A stretch of 64,000 nt of DNA from Erythrobacter litoralis HTCC2594 (GCF_000013005.1 NC_007722.1:1121501-1185500); one strand, 5' to 3'; positions 9,481 through 18,968 are shown, counted from the stretch's first letter. Notes: a model not told the origin generated them from the sequence alone. Made by a program: numbers and translations.

Positions 9481-9969
9481 ATGAGCAACGGTCCCACCCT
9501 GCTGATCGCGTGGCACAGCCGCACCGGTGCGAGCCGGGCCATGGCCGAAGCCGCGGCAAAAGGGGCGGGCGGCACGGCGCGCTTGATGCGGGCCGAGGAT
9601 GTCCAACCCGACGATCTTCTCTCCGCGTCGGGCTATCTCTTCGTGTGCCCCGAGAATCTCGCGACCATGAGCGGGATGATGAAAGAGATGTTCGACCGCA
9701 GTTATTATCCTGTCCTAGGCAAGATCGAGGGGCGGCCCTACGCCACTGCTATTGCCGCAGGGTCGGACGGGGAGGGCGCGCAACGCCAGATCGATCGCAT
9801 CGCGAAGGGGTGGCGATTGAAGCGCGTGGCAGAGCCGATCATAGTCTGTACCCAAGCCCAGACACGCGAAGCCATCGAAGCGCCGAAGACGCTGGACGAT
9901 GCTGATCTCGCGCAATGCTGCGAGCTGGGGGAGGCCTTGGCGACCGGCCTTTCCATGGGGGTCTTCTGA
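9481..9969 (+). CDS. Flavodoxin-like / NAD(P)H-quinone oxidoreductase-type protein
   Basis: 162 residues with a flavodoxin fold: the N-terminal phosphate-binding loop is SRTGASRAMAEA after the first beta strand (TLLIAWH). Later come YLFVCPENLATMSGMMKEMFDR, as in WrbA/flavodoxin-like reductases, and the loop GSDGEGAQRQIDRI. It probably binds FMN; the redox partner is unknown. ATG at 9481 follows a GGAAGAGCAGG ribosome site closely. It is transcribed away from recJ with 82 bases between starts. Confidence 0.8.
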   Translation: MSNGPTLLIAWHSRTGASRAMAEAAAKGAGGTARLMRAEDVQPDDLLSASGYLFVCPENLATMSGMMKEMFDRSYYPVLGKIEGRPYATAIAAGSDGEGAQRQIDRIAKGWRLKRVAEPIIVCTQAQTREAIEAPKTLDDADLAQCCELGEALATGLSMGVF

Positions 9970-10064
9970 TAATCCGATCCGAAGTCGAGCGAAATCACCG
10001 TTGACGACTCGACTAGCGCGACGAAAGGCCGCAGAAAGTGCGCGCGAGAATAGCAAGGGACGCG

Positions 10065-10835
10065 GTGATTTCGCAGGTCGAATCTTCAGGGGATGGCGCT
10101 GGATCCGGTTCGGACCTTGTCCTGCTTTTCCATGCACAGGAGAGACCATCGATCGCGGAGGTCGTATCGGTTGTCGCGTCGTTGAACGGGGTTTCCGTCG
10201 TGGGCGAGGCCGTCGGAAACGAGCAGGCGAGCAAGCGGCTCGAACTGCACATCGACGGAATGACTTTCGATCTCGTCGGGCTCGATCCCGCTCCCCGTAT
10301 CGCTGTGCCCGAGATCCGCGATTGGCGCGATATCGCGGTCGAGGTGCGTGGCGCGCCGCTGGTGGGCGTGGGTCTGGCCGCGGGGCCGCATATCGAAGCC
10401 GGCAAGGCAAGTACGCCGGTCGTGCGCGGCGCCTTGCGTCTGGCGCGGCTGCTCGGCGACGCATTTGCCGGGTGTGCGGGAGTATGTTGGGTTCCCTCGG
10501 GTGTCGCGCAGAGTAAGCCCGCCTTCGTAGATGCGGTCGACCGCTGGCTCGGGGGCGGACCGATGCCGACCACTTTCGTCGTAACCCTCGCCGCCGCGAT
10601 CGACGGCGCCATCGAGAGCCGCGGTCTCGCCTGGTTTACAGGACAGGAGGTTCGCATCGAACCGATCGTCGCCGACGACCGCGAACAGGCCAAATTGCTG
10701 GCCTATCGCCTGGTGGAGCAATTGATCCATCGCGGCACACTCGAGGCGCCCGAACAAAGCACTGCGCCCGACGGTCGTGTCTTGCGGCTCGAGCCTTCGG
10801 CCAATCGCCGCTATGTGCGGGTCTGGCTGGCCTGA
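10065..10835 (+). CDS. Hypothetical protein, DUF4261-like
   Basis: About 256 residues, predicted cytosolic, with no signal peptide or membrane segment. Features: SDLVLLFHAQERPSIAEVV near the start, a Gly/Ala-rich middle, VCWVPSGV, and a C-terminal half with GLAWFTGQEVRIEP. The order of these resembles DUF4261 proteins of unknown function, but I am not certain. A GTG at 10065 has AAGGGA 5 bases before it and is preferred over the in-frame GTG at 10038, which has no ribosome site. It converges with the nitronate monooxygenase gene, 4 bases apart. Confidence 0.6.
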   Translation: MISQVESSGDGAGSGSDLVLLFHAQERPSIAEVVSVVASLNGVSVVGEAVGNEQASKRLELHIDGMTFDLVGLDPAPRIAVPEIRDWRDIAVEVRGAPLVGVGLAAGPHIEAGKASTPVVRGALRLARLLGDAFAGCAGVCWVPSGVAQSKPAFVDAVDRWLGGGPMPTTFVVTLAAAIDGAIESRGLAWFTGQEVRIEPIVADDREQAKLLAYRLVEQLIHRGTLEAPEQSTAPDGRVLRLEPSANRRYVRVWLA

Positions 10836-10839
10836 GCGC

Positions 10840-11820
10840 TCAGTCGCTGTAGGGCGCGACATTCTCCATCAACGCAGCCTTGGCGGCATGATATTCCTTT
10901 TCGATCCGCGCGACCATGTCTTCGACCGAGCCGACCGACTTGATCGCGCCGACTCCCTGGCCCGAGCCCCAGATGTCCTTCCACGCCTTGGCCTTGGTGT
11001 TGCCGCCGCTGCCGAAATTCATCTTGCTGGGATCGCTTTGCGGCAGGTTGTCCGGATCGAGACCGGCCCCTTCGACCGAACTGCGCAGGTAATTTCCGTG
11101 CACGCCGGTGAAGAGGTTGGTGTAGATGATACCCTCCGCGCTGCCTTCCACAATCCCTTGCTTGTAGGCCTGGTCGGCATTGGCTTCCTCGGTCGCGATG
11201 AAGGCGCTGCCGATATAGGCGAAATCGGCGGACATGGCCTGCGCGGCGAGCACCGAACGACCGTGCGCGATCGAACCGGACAGCGCGACCAGCCCGTCGA
11301 ACCACTCGCGGATTTCCTGCATCAAGGCGAACGGCGACTGAACGCCCGCATGGCCTCCCGCACCGGCGGCGACCGGGATCAGGCCGCTGGCTCCTTTCTC
11401 AATGGCCTTGTTGGCGAAGCGATTGTTGATCACGTCATGCATGGTGATCCCGCCCCAGTTCGTCACCGCGTCGAACACTTCGGTACGCGCGCCGAGCGAG
11501 GTGATGACCATCGGTACCTGCCATTTCTCGCAGGTCGCCATGTCCGCATCGAGCCGGTCGTTCGACTTGTGAACGATCTGGTTGACCGCGAAGGGAGCCG
11601 CCGGGCGATCGGGGTTCTCGCGATTGTGCTTGGCGAGCTCTTCGGTGATCTGGTGCAGCCATTCGTCGAGGAGCGTTTGGGGGCGCGCGTTGAGCGCGGG
11701 GAAGCTGCCGATGATCCCGGCCTTGCATTGGGCAATGACAAGCTCCGGCCCGGAGACGATGAAGAGCGGCGATCCGATGACGGGAAGGCGCATTTTGTCG
11801 AACGGGGCGGGAAGCGGCAT
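10840..11820 (-). CDS. Nitronate monooxygenase / 2-nitropropane dioxygenase-like flavoprotein
   Basis: 326 residues with an FMN TIM-barrel of the NMO (2-nitropropane dioxygenase) family: LPVIGSPLFIVSGPELVIAQ at the start, FAVNQIVHKSNDR, VPMVITSLG, the glycine-rich phosphate loop VAAGAGGHAG, and ALSGSIAHGRSVLAA followed by IGSAFIATEEA. Members oxidise alkyl nitronates, but many only share the fold, so substrate is open. ATG at 11820 precedes PLPAPFDKMRLP; a TTG at 11847 would add 9 residues. It ends 4 bases from the convergent DUF4261-like gene. Confidence 0.86.
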   Translation of the reverse strand: MPLPAPFDKMRLPVIGSPLFIVSGPELVIAQCKAGIIGSFPALNARPQTLLDEWLHQITEELAKHNRENPDRPAAPFAVNQIVHKSNDRLDADMATCEKWQVPMVITSLGARTEVFDAVTNWGGITMHDVINNRFANKAIEKGASGLIPVAAGAGGHAGVQSPFALMQEIREWFDGLVALSGSIAHGRSVLAAQAMSADFAYIGSAFIATEEANADQAYKQGIVEGSAEGIIYTNLFTGVHGNYLRSSVEGAGLDPDNLPQSDPSKMNFGSGGNTKAKAWKDIWGSGQGVGAIKSVGSVEDMVARIEKEYHAAKAALMENVAPYSD

Positions 11821-11912
11821 CCAGTGAACTCCGGTTTTGTTTTGCAATCGACCCGAGCGCCTAAAGCGCTGCGCGCCGCTTGTCGAGTAGCCTCAAGGCC
11901 GTGGTCGGCGAA

Positions 11913-12965
11913 CTAGGACAGGAGATCTTCGATGCCGTAGATACGCGCTGCGGTGCCGGCAAAAAGCGCGTGTTTTTCGTCCTGCGAATGCCCGTGCGCG
12001 AGGCGCTTGAACGCGTTCCAGAGGACATCGTAGCTCGCGCCCCAGCGGTCTACGGGATAATTGCTTTCGAACATGGCGCGATCGGGGCCGAAGGCTTCGA
12101 TGCAGGTTTCGATATAGGGTCGCCACAATGCCGCGAGGTCTTCGGAATTGTGACCTTTAGCCGGACCGTCCTCGGGCATGCCGCAAAAGGCCATCGCCAA
12201 GCCGCCGAGCTTGACGGATACATTCTCGCACTCCGCCAGCGCATGGATCGAATGCCGCCAGCGATCGAAATTCTCGTGCAGCTTTCCGCGATAGCTCGCG
12301 ATGTTGAGCGGCGTTCCGCAATGATCGAGCACGATGGGCTGGTCGGGAAACGCTTTGGCCAAGTCCAGCAGATCGCCAAGTTGCGGCTCGAGCAGCCAGG
12401 CATCGAATGTCAGGCCGAGTTCGCCGACATGCCTGAACCCCTCGCGAAAGACCGGGTCGAGATAGCGACCTTCGGGCGAACCGAACGGCGGCCCGAGAAC
12501 CTCGGGATCGGCATCCCACGCGGCTGCATGGCGGATACCCTTGAAGCGCGGCGAGGCAGCCAGCAGCGCTTCCAGCACCGGGCGCGCGCCGTCGCCCAGC
12601 ATCAGGTCGGCATGCCCGATGATCGCATGGCACGGGCTGTAGTTCCCGTACAGCCCGCTCGCAGCCTGCGCCGCGACACCGTTGACGAACTCGACCTCGC
12701 CGACGACTTTTTTCGCGTCGCCATAGGCCGCGTTGTAGAATGCGCCGCATTCCATGAAGCAGGTACCGACGATGTTGTGCCCGCCTGCGAGCCCGCCCCT
12801 GGTGTCTTCTTGCAGCTCGTCGAAAGTGTAATAGGCCGCACCGGCGATTGCGGCGATGAAATCGTGCTGCGGTTCAGGAAAGGCCGGCACCATCGGCCGC
12901 AGGTCCCACAGGTGATGATGCGGATCGATGATCGGCAGGTCGGGCTCGAGAATCGCTTCGGTCAT
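11913..12965 (-). CDS. Amidohydrolase family protein (COG3618-type metal-dependent hydrolase)
   Basis: 350 residues of the amidohydrolase_2 type: an N-terminal IIDPHHHLWDL metal site, FKGIRHAAAWD, PIVLDHCGTPL carrying the barrel histidine, and a C-terminal MFESNYPVDRWG with the conserved Asp/Pro segment. Relatives act as lactonases or decarboxylases on small organic acids. The substrate cannot be read from sequence. ATG at 12965 (TEAILEPDLPIIDPHHHL) was chosen over a longer frame. It is followed by the nitronate monooxygenase-like gene on the same strand after about 90 bases. Confidence 0.87.
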   Translation of the reverse strand: MTEAILEPDLPIIDPHHHLWDLRPMVPAFPEPQHDFIAAIAGAAYYTFDELQEDTRGGLAGGHNIVGTCFMECGAFYNAAYGDAKKVVGEVEFVNGVAAQAASGLYGNYSPCHAIIGHADLMLGDGARPVLEALLAASPRFKGIRHAAAWDADPEVLGPPFGSPEGRYLDPVFREGFRHVGELGLTFDAWLLEPQLGDLLDLAKAFPDQPIVLDHCGTPLNIASYRGKLHENFDRWRHSIHALAECENVSVKLGGLAMAFCGMPEDGPAKGHNSEDLAALWRPYIETCIEAFGPDRAMFESNYPVDRWGASYDVLWNAFKRLAHGHSQDEKHALFAGTAARIYGIEDLLS

Positions 12966-13149
12966 GGCAGAACTCTCCTCGTCCCCGCCACCGCTGTCCC
13001 GGGAGACATGGACCGCATGGACCACTGTCCAGGCAGGAAAAACGGGCGCCTCATCGGTGCGGGTACGAAAACTTTTGGTGAATGCATCCGGCGAGACATG
13101 CGGTTCTCCTACCCGCCGGAATGCGAGTAGGAAAACGCCGCACTGCGCG

Positions 13150-13944
13150 TCAGTTGCGGAAGCTCGGATCGATCCGGTCGAGCTTGCGCAACAGCGCCGG
13201 CCAAGCGAGACCGTTGGCGATCATGCCGATCCCCTCGGACGGGGTCTGCGCCTTGACCTTTTCCGGCGTGCCCTGCGGCGGGTTATGGAGGTTTTCGCGG
13301 CCCGCGCTCAGCATCTTGACCTGGGCATCGCAGGCGCGCTCGATGAAATAGAGCCGCAGGAAGCATTCACCGACAGTCCTGCCGATCGCCAGGGTGCCGT
13401 GATTGCGCAGGATCATGGCGTGCTTGTCGCCCATGTCCTCGACCAGGCGCTCGCGCTCCTCGAGATCGGTCGCGATGCCTTCGTACTCGTGATAGGCAAT
13501 GTCGCTGCGCGCGATCATGCCGGTCTGGGTGTGCTCCATCAGCCCGTCGGCCATGGCGCTGACCGCCTGGCCGGACGGCGTATGGAGGTGCATTACCGCA
13601 TGGGCATCGTCGCAATTCATGTGCAGCGCCGAGTGGATCGTGAAACCGGCCGGATTGACGGGATGGGACGTCGGGATGACCGGCTGTCCCTCGGTGTCGA
13701 TCTTCACCAGCGAAGAGGCGGTGATCTCCTCGAACATCATGTCGTAGGGGTTGATGAGGAAGTGATGCTCCGGCCCCGGTACGCGGGCCGAGAGGTGCGT
13801 AAAAATCAGGTCGTCCCAGCCGTAGAGTGCAACCAGCCGATAGGCTGCCGCGAGATCGACGCGGACCGCCCATTCTTCGTCGCTGACGGTGTCGCGGATA
13901 TGCGCGTCGTCGCTGGCGGTCTTGTTGTCCATTACGGTGGCCAT
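13150..13944 (-). CDS. Class II aldolase/adducin family protein
   Basis: 264 residues of the fuculose-phosphate aldolase/adducin fold: GWDDLIFTHLSARVPG, FLINPYDMMFEEITASSLVKID, then HMNCDDAHAVMHLHTPSG with the HxH zinc pair, and ILRNHGTLAIGRTVGE with the third histidine. Zinc ligands are therefore present. Such stand-alone members occur in sphingomonad catabolic regions with unknown substrates. ATG at 13944 gives the compact protein; the frame upstream overlaps the M24 peptidase gene and is not coding. Confidence 0.86.
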   Translation of the reverse strand: MATVMDNKTASDDAHIRDTVSDEEWAVRVDLAAAYRLVALYGWDDLIFTHLSARVPGPEHHFLINPYDMMFEEITASSLVKIDTEGQPVIPTSHPVNPAGFTIHSALHMNCDDAHAVMHLHTPSGQAVSAMADGLMEHTQTGMIARSDIAYHEYEGIATDLEERERLVEDMGDKHAMILRNHGTLAIGRTVGECFLRLYFIERACDAQVKMLSAGRENLHNPPQGTPEKVKAQTPSEGIGMIANGLAWPALLRKLDRIDPSFRN

Positions 13945-14000
13945 GGGTCTGCTCCTCTCGGGTCTCGTTTTGCAATCTGTAGCCTGTCTGGCCGCCGCAT

Positions 14001-15368
14001 TCAATCGGAGGGGATCAGGGCAAGCTCGGTCTGACGCCCATCGAGAAAATGCACCTGCTCGCCATCGAACAAAGCGTTTTCCTCGGTGCGGAAATCGACC
14101 CGCTGGTCGCCCCATTCCAGCACGTCGGCATAGGTCGTCAGCTCGATCGACCATGCCGTGTCGGGAAAGAGCCGATATTCACTGCGCGGATCGCCGTCCT
14201 GGTTGTCCCAGAACCCGATGGCGGTTCCGGCACCATGGCCGTGGAAGCCGATCGGATGGCTGTAGATCGAGGGATCATAGCCTTTGGCGATGGCTTCCTT
14301 GCGGGCTGCGGCGAGGATTTCATTGCCGGTCAGATCAGTCTTCAAATGGCTGCGCAGGATATCGGTGACGGCATTGGTGTTGGCGAGGCCCTGGCGCAGT
14401 CCTGCAGGCGCGTCGGTCTCATCAGGCTTGAGAACATAGGCGAGGTGCTGGGTATCGGTGTTGATCCGCAGGTAGGTGATGCCGAAGTCGGTCCACAATA
14501 GGTCCCCGGGCTGGATCACGGTATCGCCGCGCAGCATCTCGTCCTCGCCCTGTCGCTGGATGCCCACCGAGGGGTGGAACCAGACTTTCAGACCGAGGTT
14601 CGAAACACGCTCGCGATACCACCACTCGACATCTTCCGCCGTCGTGACGCCCGGCGTGATCACCTTTCGCGAGAACGCTTCCGCGATGATCGCATGGGCG
14701 GTTCGTACGACCAGCGGATACATTTCGAGTTCGCGGGTCGAGCGGCTTTCGAGCCAGCGTATGGCGAGCGTTTCGCCCGAGACAATCCTGTCCCGGTATT
14801 TCTCTGGCAGGGCGGCGGTCATCAGCCGGTACTGACTTAGCGTCATCCCGTCTCCGAAGGCTTTCAGGTCCGAATAATTGATGGCGATTGTGTCGGGTTC
14901 ACGCGCGGCAATGATATCGGCGACCGCCTGCCACTGGTCGGGCTGTTTTTCAGGCTCCCATGACGGCGCAAACAGATCGGCCATGCCATAACGGCTGACC
15001 GTCAGGCGTTCGATTTCCCGGCCTTCACCGGGGTCATGGAAGATCAGGATCGTCCGCCGCCGCGCGGCCATGCTTTTCGCGTCGAGCATCGTCGCGATCA
15101 CGGGTTCTTCGAAATATTCGCGTGCCATCAGCAGCCACATGTCGATGCCCTGTTCGCGCATGATCTGCGGGATGATGGTTTCGAGCCGCTCTTCCAGATT
15201 TGCATCGATCCATTCGGCGCGCTGGCGCAGCGAGAGGAGTGGCGGCACTTGCGGGTCGGCCTGTTCGGTCTCGCTCATGGCTATGGCAGGATGCGCCGCG
15301 AGTGGGAGCGCAAGGATGGCAGGTCCGACTGCTATCGCCAGCCCAGCAAGAAACGTCCGAACCTGCAT
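14001..15368 (-). CDS. Secreted M24 family metallopeptidase (Xaa-Pro aminopeptidase-like)
   Basis: 455 residues with a signal peptide (about 1-30, ending AAHPAIA) and a pita-bread M24 domain in the C-terminal half. Candidate metal ligands are visible: Asp in LLWTDFGITYLRINTDTQH (two Asp), His in HPIGFHGHGAGT, Glu in WSIELTTYADV and Glu in FRTEENALF. This fits a periplasmic or outer-membrane-associated Xaa-Pro peptidase. It lies between leuA and the aldolase on the same strand. Substrate preference is not predictable. Confidence 0.88.
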   Translation of the reverse strand: MQVRTFLAGLAIAVGPAILALPLAAHPAIAMSETEQADPQVPPLLSLRQRAEWIDANLEERLETIIPQIMREQGIDMWLLMAREYFEEPVIATMLDAKSMAARRRTILIFHDPGEGREIERLTVSRYGMADLFAPSWEPEKQPDQWQAVADIIAAREPDTIAINYSDLKAFGDGMTLSQYRLMTAALPEKYRDRIVSGETLAIRWLESRSTRELEMYPLVVRTAHAIIAEAFSRKVITPGVTTAEDVEWWYRERVSNLGLKVWFHPSVGIQRQGEDEMLRGDTVIQPGDLLWTDFGITYLRINTDTQHLAYVLKPDETDAPAGLRQGLANTNAVTDILRSHLKTDLTGNEILAAARKEAIAKGYDPSIYSHPIGFHGHGAGTAIGFWDNQDGDPRSEYRLFPDTAWSIELTTYADVLEWGDQRVDFRTEENALFDGEQVHFLDGRQTELALIPSD

Positions 15369-15389
15369 TTGCCTCTCTCCTGTCTTCGC

Positions 15390-17090
15390 CTAGGTCACGG
15401 CGCTGTTGGCCGCGCTCAGTACCGCGCGCACCGAGGCAGTGGCGACGTCCTCGTCGATCCCGCAGCCCCAGATGGTGCGACCATCGGGCGTCCGGCATTC
15501 GAGATAGGCCGCCGCATTGGCGTCGGTGCCGGCACCGAGCGCATGCTCGGTATAATCCACCACCTCCAGCTGCACGTCGAATGCATCGCGCAGGGTCGCC
15601 ATCACGCTGGAGATCAGGCCGTTGCCGCGGCCGCTGACGCTCCGCTCTTCGCCGTCCACCGCGATCGTGCCGGTGAACAGGCGCGTCCCGTCGCTGGCGC
15701 GACTTTCCTCGTAGCTGACGAGCTGGAAGCGCTTGTCGGGCGTCTGCACATGGTAGGCGCTGCGGAAGGTCTGCCAGATGTCTTGGGCATTGAGCTCGCG
15801 CCCGAGTTTGTCGGCCATGGCCTGCACGTGGGGCGAGAAGTCGGCCTGCATCTTCTTGGGCAATCTGAGGCCTTGGTCCTGCTCGAGCACCCAGGCGAAG
15901 CCGCCTTTGCCGCTTTGCGAGTTGACGCGGATGACGGCTTCGTAAGTGCGACCCAGGTCGGCCGGATCGATCGGCAGGTAGGGCACGCGCCAGCGCTCGT
16001 CGTTCTGTCGCTCGTGCGCGGCGAAGCCTTTCTTGATTGCGTCCTGGTGGCTGCCCGAAAAAGCGGTGTAGACCAGCTCGCCGCCATAGGGATGACGCTG
16101 GTGGACGGGGAGCTGGTTGCAGTACTCGACCGTCTCGATCACGCGGTCGATGTCTGAAAAGTCGAGCTCCGGATCGAGGCCCTGTGTGTACATGTTGAGC
16201 GCCATGGTCACGAGGCAGCAATTGCCCGTGCGCTCGCCATTGCCGAACAGGCAGCCTTCGACCCTGTCTGCGCCCGCCATCAGGCCGAGTTCGGCTGCCG
16301 CCACGCCCGTGCCGCGATCGTTGTGCGTATGCAGGCTGATCACCGCGCTCTCGCGGTTCGGCAGATGCTTGCAGAAATACTCGATCTGGTCGGCGTAGAT
16401 GTTGGGCGTTGCCGCCTCTACCGTGGCAGGCAGGTTGAGGATGATCGGCCTGTCCGGGGTGGGCTGGAGAACTTCCATCACTGCCGCGCAGATTTCGATG
16501 CTGAAATCGATCTCGGCGGTGGAGAAAGTCTCAGGTGAATATTCGAACTGCCAATCGGTGTCGGGCCGCTTGTCTGCTTCGTCTGCAAGCACCTGTGCGC
16601 CTTTCACAGCAACGCCGATCACTTCTTCGGTCGTCATACCGAACACGATCTCGCGCCATGCTGGGCTGACTGCGTTGTAGAGATGGACGATCGCCGCACG
16701 CGCGCCTGCCAGACTTTCGAAGCTGGTGCGGATCAGCTCTTCGCGGCTCTGCGTGAGCACTTGTACGGTCACATCATCGGGGATGCGTCCCGAGCGCACC
16801 AATCCCTGGATGAAATCGAACTCGGTTGCCCCTGCGCTGGGAAAGCCGACTTCGATTTCCTTAATCCCTACCTCCACCAGCAGGTCGAAAAAGCGGTTCT
16901 TCTTCACTGCATCCATGGGATCGATGATGGACTGATTGCCGTCGCGCAGATCGGTGCTGAGCCAGCGCGGCGGGGCGGTTATAGTCCGGCTCGGCCATTG
17001 CCGGTCGGGCAGGTCGATTTGCGGAAAGGCCGCATATTTTCGCGCGGGGTCGCGCAACATATTGCGCATTCTTGGCTCGGGCTGGGTCAT
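15390..17090 (-). CDS. leuA: 2-isopropylmalate synthase (long, LeuA type 2)
   Basis: 566 residues beginning with the type-2 LeuA lead-in (PQIDLPDRQWPSRTITAPPRW). The catalytic motif is STDLRDGNQS (R49, D50), followed by the metal-binding SLHTHNDRGTGVAAAE and GCLFGNGERTGN. A C-terminal LeuA_dimer regulatory domain follows from about 430. It condenses acetyl-CoA with 2-oxoisovalerate, the first step of leucine synthesis, and its feedback inhibition by leucine occurs in the C-terminal domain in this family. Its 5' leader contains an inverted repeat. ilvCHB lie 5 kb away. Confidence 0.96.
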   Translation of the reverse strand: MTQPEPRMRNMLRDPARKYAAFPQIDLPDRQWPSRTITAPPRWLSTDLRDGNQSIIDPMDAVKKNRFFDLLVEVGIKEIEVGFPSAGATEFDFIQGLVRSGRIPDDVTVQVLTQSREELIRTSFESLAGARAAIVHLYNAVSPAWREIVFGMTTEEVIGVAVKGAQVLADEADKRPDTDWQFEYSPETFSTAEIDFSIEICAAVMEVLQPTPDRPIILNLPATVEAATPNIYADQIEYFCKHLPNRESAVISLHTHNDRGTGVAAAELGLMAGADRVEGCLFGNGERTGNCCLVTMALNMYTQGLDPELDFSDIDRVIETVEYCNQLPVHQRHPYGGELVYTAFSGSHQDAIKKGFAAHERQNDERWRVPYLPIDPADLGRTYEAVIRVNSQSGKGGFAWVLEQDQGLRLPKKMQADFSPHVQAMADKLGRELNAQDIWQTFRSAYHVQTPDKRFQLVSYEESRASDGTRLFTGTIAVDGEERSVSGRGNGLISSVMATLRDAFDVQLEVVDYTEHALGAGTDANAAAYLECRTPDGRTIWGCGIDEDVATASVRAVLSAANSAVT

Positions 17091-17131
17091 GATTTCCGGT
17101 GTGTCGGTCGTCTGGTCGAAGGTGGCGGATA

Positions 17132-17185
17132 CCCTTGGGCGCGTGGCGCGCCGTTACCGCACGCCGGATGTCACGCCCAAGGGCG
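17132..17185 (-). promoter_or_regulatory. Inverted repeat in the leuA leader
   Basis: In the 221-base gap ahead of leuA, CCCTTGGGCG (17132-17141) and CGCCCAAGGG (17174-17183) form a 10-base inverted repeat, and the distal arm is itself part of a self-complementary sequence (ACGCCCTTGGGCGT on the minus strand). These arms could form alternative hairpins in the leuA transcript. No T-run follows and no leucine-rich leader peptide is visible, so a regulatory role is only a possibility. Confidence 0.3.
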
Positions 17186-17311
17186 TGTAAGTCGAATTAG
17201 CAGGCCGCGCTTCGTTACCATGCGCGCTGTATGCTGGCATCGACGGGGGTTGTAAACCCATTCCCGCACAGGCATCGCGGGCAATAATCGTTCACGACAG
17301 CAAGGACAGCC

Positions 17312-17752
17312 ATGCCTGAAACTCCCGACGCTTCCCATTCGCTCTACGAAACGATGGGGCTGGTCCGCATCATCGCAATCGATCCGGAAGGCCGTGCCAG
17401 CCTCGAATACGAGGCCAAGCCCGAGCAGTGTCACTCCGGCGGGGTGGTGCAGGGCGGTTTCATCAGTGGCTGGATCGACGCAGCGATGGCGCATGCGGCG
17501 ATGGCGAAGAACGGCGAAGGCATCGTGCCGATGACCTTGGAATTGAAGGTCAGCTATTTCGCGCCGACCCGCCCGGGTCCTGTGATCGCCGAGGCGTGGG
17601 TCGAGCGGCACGGGAAGCGCACGAGTTTCTACGAGGGGCACCTGACCGACAAGGATGGCACGGTCCTCGCCAAGGCGACCAGTACGATCCTTCGCGCCGA
17701 TGTCGGCCGGGTCATGGCGGCTTCCAGGAAAGCGACCGGCGACGGCGCATGA
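17312..17752 (+). CDS. PaaI-type hotdog thioesterase
   Basis: 146 residues with the hotdog-fold 4HBT/PaaI signature: CHSGGVVQGGFISGWIDAAMAHAAMA, then VPMTLELKVSYFAPTRPGPVIAEAWVERHGKRTSFYEGHL. The helix with G-G-x-x-S-x-x-D is where the catalytic acid lies in this family. It hydrolyses an acyl-CoA or aryl-CoA of unknown identity. The stop overlaps the ATG of the downstream epoxide hydrolase (ATGA), so the two are probably co-translated and may share a pathway. Confidence 0.85.
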   Translation: MPETPDASHSLYETMGLVRIIAIDPEGRASLEYEAKPEQCHSGGVVQGGFISGWIDAAMAHAAMAKNGEGIVPMTLELKVSYFAPTRPGPVIAEAWVERHGKRTSFYEGHLTDKDGTVLAKATSTILRADVGRVMAASRKATGDGA

Positions 17753-18870
17753 GCGAGATCAGGCCCTTCGTTCTCGACGTTCCCAAGGCTGATCTGGATC
17801 GGCTGCATCGCAAGCTCGACGATACGCGCTGGCCGGAGAAGGAGCCGGTCGACGACTGGTCGCAAGGAACACCGCTCGCTGCACTGCAGGATCTCGCCGC
17901 CTATTGGCGCGACGGCTACGACTGGCGCGCCGGCGAAGCGAAGCTCAATGCGTTGGGCCAGTTTATCACGGAGATCGACGGCCTCGATATCCATTTCCTG
18001 CATGTCCGGTCGAAGTGCGACGATGCACTGCCGCTGATCCTGACCCATGGCTGGCCCGGCTCGGTGCGCGAATTCTTCGACGTCATCCCGCTGCTGACCG
18101 AGCCGCAGGACGGAATGGCTTTCCATGTCGTCGCTCCGTCGCTGCCGGGTTTCGGGTTTTCCGGCAAGCCGAGGAACACAGGCTGGGGCGTCGACAAGAT
18201 CGCCACGGCATGGGCCACGCTGATGCAGCGGCTCGGCTACACCGAGTGGGTCGCGCAAGGGGGCGATTGGGGCTCCGCCGTGACGACCGCCATCGGCGCG
18301 CAAGCACCTGAGGGTTGCAAGGGCATCCACGTCAACATGCCGATCGGACGACCGGGGCCGGACGACATGGCCAATCCGGGACCGGACGAGCTCAAGGCGT
18401 TGAAAGCGCTCAAGTTCTACCAGGACTGGGACTCGGGATATTCCAAGCAACAGAGCACCCGCCCGCAGACGATCGGATACAGCCTCGTCGATTCCCCGGT
18501 GGGTCTCGCTGGGTGGATTTTCGAGAAGATGTTCTTCTGGACCGACAACGGCGGCTCGCCCTTCGACACGTTGAGCATGGACGCGATCCTCGACAACATC
18601 ATGCTTTACTGGCTCCCCGAGACCGGAGCCTCGGCGGCGCGGCTTTATTGGGAGAGCTTCGCCAGGTTCGGCGAGGGGACGGTGGCGATACCCGCCGGGG
18701 TGAGCGCCTTTCCGAAAGAAATCATCCCCGCGCCCCGCAAGTGGGCGGAGCGTCGCTACGCCGACCTCGTCTACTGGAATGAATGCGAAAAGGGCGGACA
18801 CTTCGCCGCGTGGGAGCAGCCGGAGCTGTTCGCCGCCGAGTTGCGCGCCTGTTTTTCACTCATGCGATAG
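17749..18870 (+). CDS. Epoxide hydrolase (alpha/beta hydrolase with EHN domain)
   Basis: 373 residues: an N-terminal EHN domain (IRPFVLDVPKADLDRLHRKLDDTRWPE), oxyanion HGWPGSVREF, nucleophile motif QGGDWGSAVTT with Asp in GGDWG, and C-terminal CEKGGHFAAWEQPELF carrying the catalytic His. The pattern is that of microsomal-type epoxide hydrolases that open epoxides to diols. The start overlaps the thioesterase stop by 4 bases. Whether the natural substrate is an epoxide is inferred from the Asp nucleophile and EHN domain. Confidence 0.9.
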   Translation: MSEIRPFVLDVPKADLDRLHRKLDDTRWPEKEPVDDWSQGTPLAALQDLAAYWRDGYDWRAGEAKLNALGQFITEIDGLDIHFLHVRSKCDDALPLILTHGWPGSVREFFDVIPLLTEPQDGMAFHVVAPSLPGFGFSGKPRNTGWGVDKIATAWATLMQRLGYTEWVAQGGDWGSAVTTAIGAQAPEGCKGIHVNMPIGRPGPDDMANPGPDELKALKALKFYQDWDSGYSKQQSTRPQTIGYSLVDSPVGLAGWIFEKMFFWTDNGGSPFDTLSMDAILDNIMLYWLPETGASAARLYWESFARFGEGTVAIPAGVSAFPKEIIPAPRKWAERRYADLVYWNECEKGGHFAAWEQPELFAAELRACFSLMR

Positions 18871-18968
18871 CCAAGGCGCGAGCTTCCTGTAACCTGAGCC
18901 GCATCACTTGCGAACCACCGGTCAGACGCTGGCGAGGCGCTTGCGTCGAGACTTGAAAGGTCGTGACG

